From Topomyia yanbarensis (lineage: Eukaryota > Arthropoda > Insecta > Diptera > Culicidae), in NCBI RefSeq assembly GCF_030247195.1, contig NC_080671.1:105387845-105451844 (forward strand): a stretch of DNA of 64,000 nt, in the 5' to 3' direction. How positions within the stretch are numbered: the stretch's first letter is position 1; the number at the start of each line of letters is the position of its first letter. Below, in pieces: positions 27,501-34,948 of the stretch. The notes below the pieces were generated by a model. The model was not told where the DNA came from. It saw only the letters and a program-made list of their open reading frames with translations, and searched no databases. Made by a program: the position numbers and the translations under genes.

Positions 27501-30500
27501 TATGTGTCATCCATTCGTATCACGAAGTATAATTCATTACTACAAAAAAGACTGTCATGAAATGGTTGGGTTGTTTTGTTCAAAACCCGAACCCGACCCG
27601 ACCCCGATAATTTGTAATTTGAAAAACCCGAACCCGACCCGAGCCCGAAAGTTCAAAATTTCAAAAATCCGGACCCGACCCGAACCCGAGAATTTCAAAT
27701 TTGAACACCCGGAACCCGACCCGAACCCGAGAAGCTTTAATTTACAGAACCCGAACCCGACCCGAAACCCGTCGGGTTCGGGTCGGGTCCGGGTTTCGGG
27801 TCCAAAAACCCGAACCCGACCATCTCTACTAGAAACCTTTTCATGGCATTATGCACGTTCCCAGAATGCTTCGCTTTGCACTGTACATGTGTACAGGTCT
27901 TGAGAACGTATTTGATCTGTAGAGGCATATCAGCCACAGAAAACGGTGAAAAACGAAAAATGTTCGTCAAACTTGTTACAATCACATTTTAGTCCGCATT
28001 TTTTATTTTATTGGTTTTGATTTCAATGCTCTAGCGGAATATAGTGCATAAGCTACGTAGTCTGTGTAATGATACAGAATATAGTTTGATCAGCCCATTC
28101 CCAAGTAATAAGCGATACCAGATATGACGAAAAAGTCACTAATTGACAGTCGAAAGACCTCGGTCTCGCCTATCACCAAAGGATCAGCGCCGACAAGCAT
28201 GCAACTATTCCAGCCCTGCTAGGTTTATAGCGCATTGGGTATGCCTCTTCTGCGAGAGGTAATCAACGAGCACCGGCACGTGACGCTATACACCATGTCT
28301 TTGCGGCGAGAGCGAGCGACATGCGAAGAGATCCGCACAAAGCAAAAAGCAAACATCAAATCGATGTGCCTTCGTCTAGGCAGACAGCGTGTACGCTTCG
28401 CTTGGTTGCATGATAATAGGCGGTATTTAATAGACTGCCGTTATAAATATATTTGTCCCATGTTCTATGGGATTCCCTATGTACATGGGACAATTATGCG
28501 TATAACGGCAGTAGAAGCTTTGTGTGATTTGTATTCTGAACTACTTAGGTATTTTTGTCAAGTTTGTACTAGGCAGACAGAATGTAGACGGAATGTGGAT
28601 TGGTATTTCATGTGTCGCAAAGAAATTTTTTTTGATTGCCTATTCTTAAGTTATAGTTTATTAAAAAATTGATGGACACAAAAATATTCACCTGGAAATT
28701 TATTTTAAATTTCTTACAAACTTTAGTTTCAAAATGTTAACCTCCGTTCCAATTTTATGAAAAAAATCTTAACAGCGGTTTAGTAAGAACTCCAAACCGC
28801 TGATAATGTATGAATTTGTTCTGCTCACAAGTCCGATTTGCTAAGAATTTTTTAATTTAAATTTCAAATTGCGACTATTAGGACCAAAATTTCGAAAGAA
28901 AAATCATGTAAGCTATGGAACGTATACATCTTTTGTTGAGCTAAATGGGACTAATTCATTTCTTCGCCATATTGTCAAAAATGTGTGTAGAAATATTGTA
29001 TTAAATTTTGGAATATGTAGGACATGCATTAATACACATGAAACCAATCATACGGAGCGTAAATGCATCGTTTTTTCCCTGCTCTTCAATTCGATGGTTC
29101 CATTCGCAGACATTAAGCCCCATAATATATGTACAAAATGGTGTACTAAAAGCTAAAAAAATATTGTCATGGAAACAAGATATCAGCTTCTATACAAACT
29201 CGTCCCAACCTAGACTACATTCCCTTATTATTTTAATGATTAATTTCCCTAAAAGTGAGATATATTTACCAAATTTCTTGCAAGTGCATGTATTAAAATT
29301 GCTGAAAACACAAAGTCTTCATATTTAATATCTTCAAAATTATTGCCGATTGTTAGTGGGCGATCCCTTTAAAGTATATTTATTCAGATAACTTTTCAAA
29401 TTTTATTTTGACAAGTTCGTTATGTTCAGTAAAAAGCTTTGAATTATCAAAATAGAAAAGAGATTACAATAATGGAGTATCTCGTGTATTTTCAAAGTAA
29501 TCTGGCAATTTTTGAAAAATAAAGTGTTCTCAATGGTTGTTAACGGGAAAACGGCTAAGTTTACGTCAATAGTGTTTTCGGACTACTCTTGAAAAAGCAA
29601 TGTTTGACATTTGCTGCTATGATTTTCGTGATTAATCCTCCTATAAGTGAGATTTTTCAACTAAATTATTTTTTTGGTGAAAGAAATTATCTATCGTCTT
29701 TAGAAAAGTTGTGCAAATTGCTTTCAATAATATCTTTGCTGAATACACAAAGTCTCTTCATTAAATGCTTAATAAGTTATAGCTCGTTTTATTTGGGTGA
29801 CTCCCAAAAATATTTTTTTTTGAAAATATAGAGATTGATCGATGATCTCTTCTGGAAATATATCCTTGATAAGACGAACAATTTTCTGGAATATGCTGAT
29901 GCTTTATCTACGATATTTAAGACGTTGTGTCGAATAAATGCTTTTAAGGGGTCATTCACAAACAAAGGTCACTTCGAGTGCAATAAAAATAGAGATTTTT
30001 GGTTTTCAGCAAAGATGATCGCAAAATTAGCTTGAGCACACTTTGAATAAAAAAATTAGCAATTATCTCACTTCAAGTGGGATTAATCACTATAACTATA
30101 TCATCAAAATAAAGTAAAACATCCCAGAATACATCATTGCTGTAAGCTTTACTTTTTTCGCGTGAATAAGTTTTCGCATGCTTTTGGCGAAAAAAAATTA
30201 AAGGGTTGTGTACAGGACACGACCACAGTGACATTAAAAATGTAGCTTTTTTCAAGAGCGTGCAAATGAATTTTATCTATCACACATATCGACTCACGTT
30301 CTTGCTCACTCGCCTATTTTCATATGTTACAATTTGCTATATACCCTCCCCATTAAAACATAATTTATTGAAGGTCAAACGGTAATCTATTATTACAATT
30401 AATCAAGTATCTCACTAGGTGATTGGCATTATTTGGCTGATCCATCTAGTAAAAATAGGCTGGTTTGTCCAGAAAATATATTCAAAGGAAAAGTTCCATA

Positions 30501-33500
30501 TTGAGAGCTGTGATGAGGAAGCCCACGCCCGCCAACGGAAATATACAGATTCTCCATGAAATATGAAATTTCATTTTCCATTTAAATTTTCAATAATGTA
30601 CTAATGAACTTAAGTAAACAATCTTAAGTTTAAGTATTTCTTGATCGATTAGTGGTTGAACAAATGAAATTATTTGTTAAATTACATTGTTATACAACGT
30701 TCGCACTACCAGTTAAAACGGGTTTCTATGCTATTTTGGTGACATTTTTCTTGTTGCTATTATAACATGTTATAACTCTGTAGTGTAAACGTTGTATTAT
30801 TAAACCAATTCTGCAGCCTTTTTTGTTATATAGGTGTTTTATGTGGTAATAGGACTGACATAATTATATCTGCAGTACATCGGTTTGTTTCATAATTTAA
30901 AACAGATTTATTTTAAAATTTAAATTGGTATACCTAACCGTTCTATTTGTTGTATACTTTGAAACGCGATTAGAATTGTGTTTTAAATACATAGGGCAGG
31001 ACAGATACTCTGACTGCATAAACTGGGAAAACAATTTTAAGTCCAGTAACGCTTAAGACATGGCTTGAATTTTAATCGAAAAAGAACACCCGCTTAAACT
31101 GCTGCTGGGACGGTAAGGTCTGTTTTAAAATTTTCCGTTTTGTACAGTACGAAACAAAAGTGTTTGAAATTAGAAAACAAAAAGTTCTGCTAGGAATGTG
31201 ATTGTTTCCGATGCAATTACAGGTTTTTTTACGCGGGGGATACAGGTCGCGCAAAATGAAAACCGCATAAATTTCAAAATCCGCGTAAAAAAATACCGCG
31301 CAAAAAACGTGAGTGTACTCTCCTATATAAAATACTACACTGCTGAACAGTGCAATAACTACAGAAGCACGTTGTCACAAGCCTTACTGATAAAAAACAT
31401 AACCGAAATATGAAAGCCAATAGGCTCTTTACCCTACGCAGCTACAAAGCGCCGTAAACATGGATTAACAAGTTATAATGCACACGCATGCATAAAAATA
31501 AATATATTTTTTTCAAACGCAACACACACCGTATTGAATTAAATCCAAACCACCCCACCCACCACTTTGCAAAACATTCTGTGACACCGTGCTGGTACCC
31601 GAAAAATCCGCACACGACCACCGCTGCCGAAAATGCATAGCGTCTACCGCTTATTGTAGTGCCCAGACGCTGCAGCCATGATCTTACCCGTTCGACATGA
31701 GAACAAAAACTGATTCAAACGTATACGCGTCACCTCTATTTATAAACTAACCGTATACACACTTAAAATCCATTACCTACCAGTAGGTAATTTTAATTTG
31801 CTGTCCTTATTTCACTGCCGGAAGATGAGGGAGAGGGAATGATTTTTTTACTCAAAATTAATGGGATGAAGTTTAGTCGGTTTTGGGGAATATCTCATTA
31901 TTTTTGGGTCAATTTGGACTCCCTCTCTTTCGTTTTTCGTTGGAGGAAGTGGGATGCACAGATTTAAAATTACCTACTGCTAGGTAATGCAAGTTTTCTG
32001 TGTATGGTTTAGTCACTTAGGTGCGAGTGTGTGCAAATACCAACGTTGCCGAAAATCGATAGCACTTATTGCATCGCCCGGAGACGATGTTGCTCGTATG
32101 GGATATTAGCAACAACTGATTTAAACGGACATGCGTCGCTTCTATTTATGACTTTTCGTGTTCGATTGAGCGACTAAGGTGCCCTGTAATGACGGCTGTG
32201 TCTGAGAAATTTGCCTCACGAATGGTAATTTTACCGTTTTTCGTGAACTTTTTAATTTTACCAATTTCGAAAAGTCTACTTTTATTGGGGAGATATTAAA
32301 TTATTACCAATATTTAAGTTAGGTGTTTCTGAATCGGTTGGTGTATGAATGATTAAAATCCATCTAGTAATATCGGAGTTATAAGCGTGCAAACCTTACA
32401 TAGTTTCGTTACATGGGAGATAGTTTAGATTTTAGAATGACACCTAGCCCCAGATAGTGGAGTAAGACATTTTTAATGTCAAAAAAACACTGTGCAATAG
32501 CTGTCAGAAATAAGAGAAAACCTTTCGAGCACTATTGCTCGACTTATCAAGAAACTACCATTGCCATTGAAATTGTTTAACGCTAAATCAAAAATCTTAC
32601 CTTCAGTTTGGTTAGCATGAAGAACAAAATCATACCGCTCACCGGACACCGAAATCAGCGTATCCACAACATGGGGCTTCACTGCTCCCCCGTCCGTAGA
32701 AATAACCATCATTCGGTGCTTTTCAATCTGCCGATTTCCGAATGTAAGAATACTTTCTATGGTATACCAGTCACTAGTAACTCACCTGCAATCGGAACGG
32801 GCAATACTGACTACCAGCGCTGATGAGTCGGAAACGGTACCGCTTCCCCGGTTGCACCCTGAAAACCGTCAATGGAACGTAATCGATGCGCTTGTACCTA
32901 CCACGCCCATTCACTAGCACCGAGTCAACCTGCATTTGAGAACTTTGCAACCCGGGGACCCATCGTTCCACCGAATCCAGCGTCCAGTCGGAAATCATCA
33001 GTACGTGCTCCGATAGGTCGAAATCGTACAGGGCCCTGTTGATATCGTTAGGATTCCTTACGACGGCAGCTCCAATGTGACCGTTGGCTTTCTGGTACCC
33101 CGAATGTGAATGATACCATTGGGTACCCGCTTCCCGCGCTTTGAAAGCATACCGAAAGGTCGTCCCTGGCGGAATCGGACACTGGGTAACCATCGGAACA
33201 CCATCCATCCAGGGTGTTTCACGCTGATGGAATCCATGCCAGTGGATCGCCGAGGAGAGGCCTTCCATGTCGTTGGAAACATCAACTACGATTGTGTCGT
33301 TCCGACAGACGATAATCGGGGGACCTGGCATCTTACGATTGATGGAAACCATTCCACGTTCCATTCCGTTACCTGTAATGCACTGCGGGTGGAAGCAATG
33401 GGTGCGATTTCCACGCATGCAATCCCAGCAAGCTCTAAAACAGGGCACGATAAGGTTCCTCGGTAGTTCCCTCTGCATAAAATCGGTAAACTTACGATCC

Positions 33501-33800
33501 CATAGACGCATAACTTTCTAGACTCCACTTGTAGTAGCATATTCTCGGTGGTTCTCTAGAGCTACACGAACGATCACATTGTTCACCGGGAAACACTTGA
33601 GCTTCCGGTCGCTGATGGATCGACCCCATCAACAACTCGCTCCATATCTCCTCTGGAATTTGTACATGTGAGTATACTAGTAAGTGTGTAAAACGGTCGA
33701 TTCACTAACTTGGTTTGGTGATTAAAGGGAATCCAAAGTATGCTTCAGCGATGTTAAGTAACCTTGAAGTTATAACCACCAGAAGTAGTATTATCCGCAT
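6414..33800 (-). CDS. Secreted multicopper oxidase (laccase family), 8 coding exons
   Basis: The gene is spliced from minus-strand exons 33800-33710, 33652-33496, 33434-32786, 32727-32601, 24464-24105, 24044-23814, 23747-23529 and 6565-6414. The joined frame has 662 codons including TAA, giving 661 residues. All introns follow GT-AG. Residues 1-20 form a signal peptide (MRIILLLVVITSRLLNIAEA). Cysteines at 56, 60, 69, 85, 88, 96 and 101 form the cysteine-rich block typical of insect laccases. Copper ligands are HWH 147-149, HSH 191-193, HPYHIH 545-550 and HCHFEWH 617-623, with M628 as the probable axial ligand. The three cupredoxin domains of laccases therefore appear complete. Family enzymes oxidise phenols, catechols or metal ions and reduce oxygen to water outside the cell. 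HWHGFHQRETPWMDG differs from what I recall of the cuticle-tanning laccase 2, so I favour another mosquito MCO paralogue, with unknown substrate. I see no nonsense codon or frameshift. Confidence 0.95.
6566..8014. other. Distal part of intron 7, nothing recognised
   Basis: This AT-rich DNA just upstream of the last oxidase exon shows no coding motif, RNA gene or bounded repeat. Confidence 0.4.
8015..8215 (+). pseudogene. 3' end of an RTE-clade retrotransposon ORF
   Basis: One frame reads RL, a stop, then RLQWAGRVASLPEERAAEV and later ESGRRR. This matches the RLRWAGHVARM and GRRR tail of RTE-clade ORFs, as seen also in the better copy at 17.3 kb. It ends in an ATGATGATGATGAG run, like the simple-repeat tails of RTE elements. 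Only the last ~65 residues are present, so this is a 5'-truncated, dead insertion in intron 7, antisense to the oxidase. Confidence 0.55.
8216..8470. repeat. Dispersed repeat, copy 1 of 3 in intron 7
   Basis: The block from about 8315 to 8436 (CTTGTCCAAACTGAATTTTT ... GTATAGCATCTCGGACTG) recurs in reverse at 14270-14425 and as a shorter direct piece at 15249-15300. The 163-residue open frame at 8237-8728 crosses this repeat and has no recognisable domain, so I treat it as incidental. The family is unknown. Confidence 0.45.
8471..10410. other. Intron 7 stretch without recognised features
   Basis: Several short open frames occur (for example 9304-9630), none with motifs. No tRNA box pairs or bounded inverted repeats were found by eye. 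Confidence 0.35.
10411..10845 (+). CDS. Unidentified 144-residue open frame inside intron 7
   Basis: This frame is longer than chance usually allows in this AT-rich DNA. The local base composition is richer in GC than its surroundings. I do not recognise the product. It has no signal peptide, membrane segment or known motif, and no clear neighbouring exon. It may be a worn piece of a mobile-element ORF. It lies antisense to the oxidase. Confidence 0.2.
   Translation: MVPTSIVTPKWPLSFDIPVRAQWISLGTTGSEILRRYMASTTSSYVWQPKSLENFHGPTRFLFSRRSQSRNQYTEFLHIRELQDMPHEEPICDRIWFYPDDRAGWTVAAATYGACHMPYIFNPIYSESLSRGQGFKKYSSHASA
10862..13479. other. Intron 7 stretch, AT-rich, with one hairpin
   Basis: Apart from the perfect inverted repeat at 11772-11850, I see only short motif-free open frames (11140-11331, 11444-11635, 11770-11973). 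The last of these simply crosses the hairpin. Confidence 0.35.
11772..11850. repeat. Perfect 36-bp inverted repeat with 7-base loop
   Basis: Arms 11772-11807 and 11815-11850 are exact reverse complements, separated by TGTTTAA. The stem starts AATGTTTCAAAGGTTTTCTT. If transcribed from the oxidase pre-mRNA, it would form a 79-base hairpin without a single mismatch. Nothing marks it as a known microRNA: such a perfect stem is more like a recent inverted duplication, a foldback element core or an assembly artefact. Confidence 0.8.
13480..13960 (-). pseudogene. Non-LTR retrotransposon ORF1 remnant with zinc knuckles
   Basis: On the minus strand, one frame gives CRRCKQ and the next GPTATYC, then CGKCEVNHENFSYC within a 97-residue frame (13900-13607). 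Joined, they look like two CCHC knuckles of a Jockey/CR1-type ORF1, with a frameshift between the halves and with Pro in place of the His in the first knuckle. No reverse transcriptase follows, so this is an isolated dead fragment in intron 7. Confidence 0.45.
14270..14430. repeat. Dispersed repeat, copy 2 (inverted relative to 8315-8436)
   Basis: The reverse complement of this block matches 8315-8436: TTGGACAAGGAAAAA at one end, and ACCAAATTCGTTACTGATAC at the other. A third short piece lies at 15249-15300. Confidence 0.45.
16396..16437. repeat. Repeat terminus shared with 30187-30245
   Basis: The phrase GGTCGTGTCTTGTACACAAC followed by CCTTTAATTTTTTT recurs in reverse complement at 30187-30245 with a few changes. 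It is likely the end of an inverted-repeat element family. The two copies sit in different oxidase introns. Confidence 0.45.
16826..16865. repeat. 18-bp perfect inverted repeat, loop GCGT
   Basis: Arms 16826-16843 (TTTCATTTAACAAATTTT) and 16848-16865 are exact reverse complements around GCGT. Confidence 0.7.
17299..19760 (-). mobile_element. 5'-truncated RTE-clade non-LTR retrotransposon
   Basis: The element lies in the same orientation as the oxidase, inside intron 7. It starts within the endonuclease (SPDQVTKNQIDHVLIDG, then NIDSDHHLV), runs through the reverse transcriptase (FADD at 18114-18125) and ends in an RTE-type tail (RLRWAGHVARM, RARWIDQVEDDLR). All three long pieces, 19760-18687, 18680-18453 and 18440-17313, are in one frame, interrupted by TAG at 18687-18689 (EEW-like context) and TGA at 18453-18455. 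The 3' end is short and A-rich (AATAAAATAAAAAA), as in this clade. Only two stops and no frameshift suggest a fairly young but dead copy. Confidence 0.88.
17313..19760 (-). pseudogene. RTE endonuclease/reverse transcriptase, two in-frame stops
   Basis: The protein lacks the first ~200 residues of the apurinic-type endonuclease. Visible in order are the endonuclease end (SDHH), a basic linker, KNNKAAGVDQIPSELL, YRAITLLNVAYKVLSQIL, QYQAGF, HHLFIDFKAAYDTIDR, RRGLRQGDGLSCLLFNIALE, FADDVDIIARN and LGSLVTADND. The active-site aspartates are intact. It would nick target DNA and prime reverse transcription there, but two nonsense codons and the missing N-terminus make it inactive. Confidence 0.88.
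19761..20470. other. Intron 7 stretch without recognised features
   Basis: Nothing beyond AT-rich sequence is seen here. The RTE element upstream stops abruptly near 19.7 kb. Confidence 0.35.
20471..20980. mobile_element. MITE with ~125-bp terminal inverted repeats
   Basis: The left end (20471 onward) and the reverse complement of the right end share GGAAAAAAAAATTTTTTT, TTTTTTTAGAACTTTG, AATCAAAACTTTCGTACATT and CAATAGCATTCTGTAATTT, in that order, with few changes. The whole is about 510 bp with no coding capacity, which is a typical miniature inverted-repeat element. I could not define a clean target duplication. Confidence 0.65.
21000..21560. repeat. Degenerate minisatellite, period about 90 bp
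   Basis: The phrase ATAGTTCACAAA or a close variant recurs at about 21053, 21196, 21287, 21373 and 21467. Each copy is followed by ATGAAATATTATTCATG-like text and by GAACTGGTTCATGATT. Spacing is 86-94 bp except for the first gap (143 bp). Confidence 0.6.
21561..23048. other. Proximal part of intron 7, no gene seen
   Basis: Short open frames near 22144-22719 overlap on both strands without motifs. Confidence 0.35.
23049..23079. repeat. AC/ACAT microsatellite
   Basis: A run of AC dinucleotides passes into ACAT tetranucleotides. Confidence 0.85.
23529..24464 (-). CDS. Oxidase exons 5-7: middle domain and HPxHxH motif
   Basis: Exon 5 (24464-24105) begins after CCAACAG with GNYWVRVRG and ends at GTAAGT. 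Exon 6 (24044-23814) must start after ATGTAG, because the nearer GTTAG acceptor would break the frame. It reads TVRKAFNVIGVTNNISF, with four cysteines between NENRQFCND and ICICTHK. Exon 7 (23747-23529) starts after TTCTCAG and carries RQDFYHPYHIHGYRF, the trinuclear and type 1 copper histidines. It ends NQGFVRTRFRANNP with donor GTATGA. Introns 5 and 6 are 60 and 66 bp. Intron 7 after this block is 16,963 bp. Confidence 0.93.
24898..25160. repeat. Subterminal tandem array, CCCGACCCGA units (left)
   Basis: About six units each contain CCCGAACCCGACCCGAGCCC plus a short A/T-rich spacer such as AATTTTAAAATTTGAAAA. The long minus-strand frame across it, with repeated RVRVGFGF, is a by-product of the repeat. 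Confidence 0.85.
27582..27826. repeat. Subterminal tandem array, CCCGACCCGA units (right)
   Basis: About five units of the same kind as at 24.9 kb, ending with an inverted switch from CCCGACCCGAAACCC to GTCGGGTTCGGGTCGGGT near 27770, which forms a short palindrome. Confidence 0.85.
28456..28510. repeat. Short palindromic repeat also present at 43350-43395
   Basis: TGTCCCATG ... CATGGGACA forms a 39-bp imperfect palindrome around CTATGGGATTCCC, followed by CAATTATGCGTA. The same core and tail recur at 43350-43395, directly after the (TAAA)n tract. Confidence 0.5.
30187..30245. repeat. Repeat terminus, inverted copy of 16396-16437
   Basis: TTAAAGGGTTGTGTACAGGA and CACGACC match the reverse complement of the intron 7 copy. 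Confidence 0.45.
31758..32002. mobile_element. 245-bp MITE with TA target duplication
   Basis: The ends read CACACTTAAAATCCATTACC and, in reverse complement from the right, CACAGAAAACTTGCATTACC. Both continue with TA(C/G)CAGTAGGTAATTTTAA, so the inverted repeats are about 39 bp with a few mismatches. TA flanks both ends (31756-31757 and 32003-32004). This fits a Tc1/mariner-type MITE. It lies in intron 4, 600 bp from exon 4. Confidence 0.6.
32005..32600. other. End of intron 4 next to exon 4
   Basis: No feature is recognised between the MITE and the exon 4 donor. Confidence 0.4.
32601..33800 (-). CDS. Oxidase exons 1-4: signal peptide, Cys block, first copper motifs
   Basis: Exon 1 (33800-33710) encodes the signal peptide and ends at donor GTTAGT. 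Intron 1 is 57 bp (33709-33653). Exon 2 (33652-33496) carries EQCDRSC and CYYKWSLESY and ends at GTAAGT. Intron 2 is 61 bp (33495-33435), and the acceptor TTTTAG restores SACWDCMRGNRTHC. An open frame reads through intron 2 from an internal ATG, but it lacks the upstream cysteines and signal, so I did not use it. Exon 3 (33434-32786) has the HWHG and WYHSHSG copper motifs and ends GTGAGT. Exon 4 (32727-32601) continues with IEKHRMMVISTDGG and stops at GTAAGA, phase 1, before the 8.1 kb intron 4. Confidence 0.93.
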
Positions 33801-33864
33801 ACCTCCAGTGAAACTGCTCCTTCTAAATATGTACACTCCAAGTTCAAGCGATGAAAAGCGACTA

Positions 33865-33869
33865 ACTGA
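33865..33869 (-). promoter_or_regulatory. Candidate arthropod initiator (TCAGT) of the oxidase gene
   Basis: On the minus strand, ATCAGTTAG matches the arthropod initiator, with the start base at about 33867. That would leave a 67-base leader before the ATG at 33800. A weak CTATAG lies about 25 bases upstream, slightly close for a TATA box. This is a motif match only. Confidence 0.3.
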
Positions 33870-34326
33870 TCAATGGTGAATTATCGCTATAGGTGTATTA
33901 TTTTAGGAATAGCGGTACAATGTTTTTATTTCGTAGCTTGTAATGAAAACAATGTGTGATTGCAGAGGCGACAGAAAAAATCTATAACATAATCATACTA
34001 AAGGCGTAACTTCTAGCAGCAAGGTCGCATTGATTGCGATTCATGAAAAAATCCCGAGGAGTCTGTCTAGCGCTGAAATTGTTACGCAAGTCGATTTTTT
34101 GTGTTGGTCAGGGTATGACACAATTTGTTGAAATATGTATAAGAATAACTGCGTCGCGTGCTACTTGGTGCGATTATAATATTATTTTGACGTTGCAAAT
34201 TATGGGTCGTTAATCTCTAAGGTGGTCTGCTGATTCAGTCAAATGGGTAATCTGCCAGACAGATCATGGGTCAATAAATATATAGTATGTTGCATAGAAA
34301 TACAAGAGTTGATAAAAATAATTCCA
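33870..34326. other. 5' flank of the oxidase gene
   Basis: AT-rich DNA between the gene and the transposon nest. Any upstream control region should lie here, but no specific binding site could be supported. Confidence 0.35.
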
Positions 34327-34414
34327 AAATATGTAGGGGAAAGTGGTCGGTTGCTGGCACCCCTATATAGCTTTTGACAGGCACCTCATTTTTTGTGGCA
34401 AATGCTCTCAATAA

Positions 34415-34515
34415 CCTAATCAATATAGGTATTTTGGAACGGGATTTACGAATAGATACCAGAGATCGGTTTTTGGAACCATTCTGAAAACCAGGAAGGT
34501 GACTTCCGGTTTAGC
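34415..34515. repeat. Solo copy of the 116-bp unit found at 58.4-59.3 kb
   Basis: TCAATATAGGTATTTTGGAA, CGGGATTTACGAATAGATAC and GGTGACTTCCGGTTT line up in order with one unit of the tandem array at 58403-58866. It is more diverged than the array units are from each other. Confidence 0.6.
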
Positions 34516-34948
34516 GTTTTACATTTACATGAGGAAAGCCCACTTGGTCTTGTTTACACTGCTAGGTAGCACTGTATATACCAGATTGTCACGACCAGAC
34601 ACTCCGCTAGCGAATGACGGATCCCAATAGTAGCATGTCTGTAATAACATACGTACATGGAACTATTGAGATCCAGAGCTACAGGTCCAAAGCCCTGGTA
34701 AAGGAGGATGGTTGTGATGATCCGGGCCGAGATCACCACGTAAAGCAAGGTAGGGCATAACCCCAATTCCAAGGCGTGAAGCGACCCGTGCCGAGGGATG
34801 AGTGATCGAGGGGGTGAAAAAGATGCTCGATCGTTAACGGAGCCTGTGGGGTACCTGGGCAACCCCCACAGTAAGCGTCCCTTACCACGCTAATGCGGAG
34901 CTCTGGCGTGGCGGACATATATTTCTCGCGCTACTCGTGGGACTATAC

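Larger units (their letters stand above)
24875..27828. mobile_element. hAT-like non-autonomous element with CCCGACCCGA arrays
   Basis: The element begins TAGAGATGGTCGGGTT and ends with its reverse complement (CCCGACCATCTCTA at 27815-27828). It is flanked by GTAGAAAC (24867-24874) and CTAGAAAC (27829-27836), an 8-bp direct repeat with one mismatch, as left by hAT-superfamily insertion. Inside each end lies an array of ~40-bp units rich in CCCGAACCCGACCCGA. The middle 2.3 kb has no transposase that I recognise. It sits in oxidase intron 4. Superfamily assignment rests on duplication length and TIR start only. Confidence 0.6.
27837..31757. other. Middle of intron 4, AT-rich, no gene recognised
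   Basis: It holds a palindromic repeat at 28456-28496, two related blocks at about 29220-29330 and 29625-29780 (both with AAGTGAGAT and CACAAAGTCT), the repeat terminus 30187-30245, and a small inverted pair TTTTTTTACGCGG / CCGCGTAAAAAAA near 31225-31295. Open frames up to 145 residues (28235-28672) show no motif. Confidence 0.4.

Noticed and set aside
32774..33511. Oxidase starting at the internal ATG at 33511
   Set aside because: That frame runs through intron 2, and it lacks the signal peptide and the first cysteines. Exons 1-2 splice cleanly instead.
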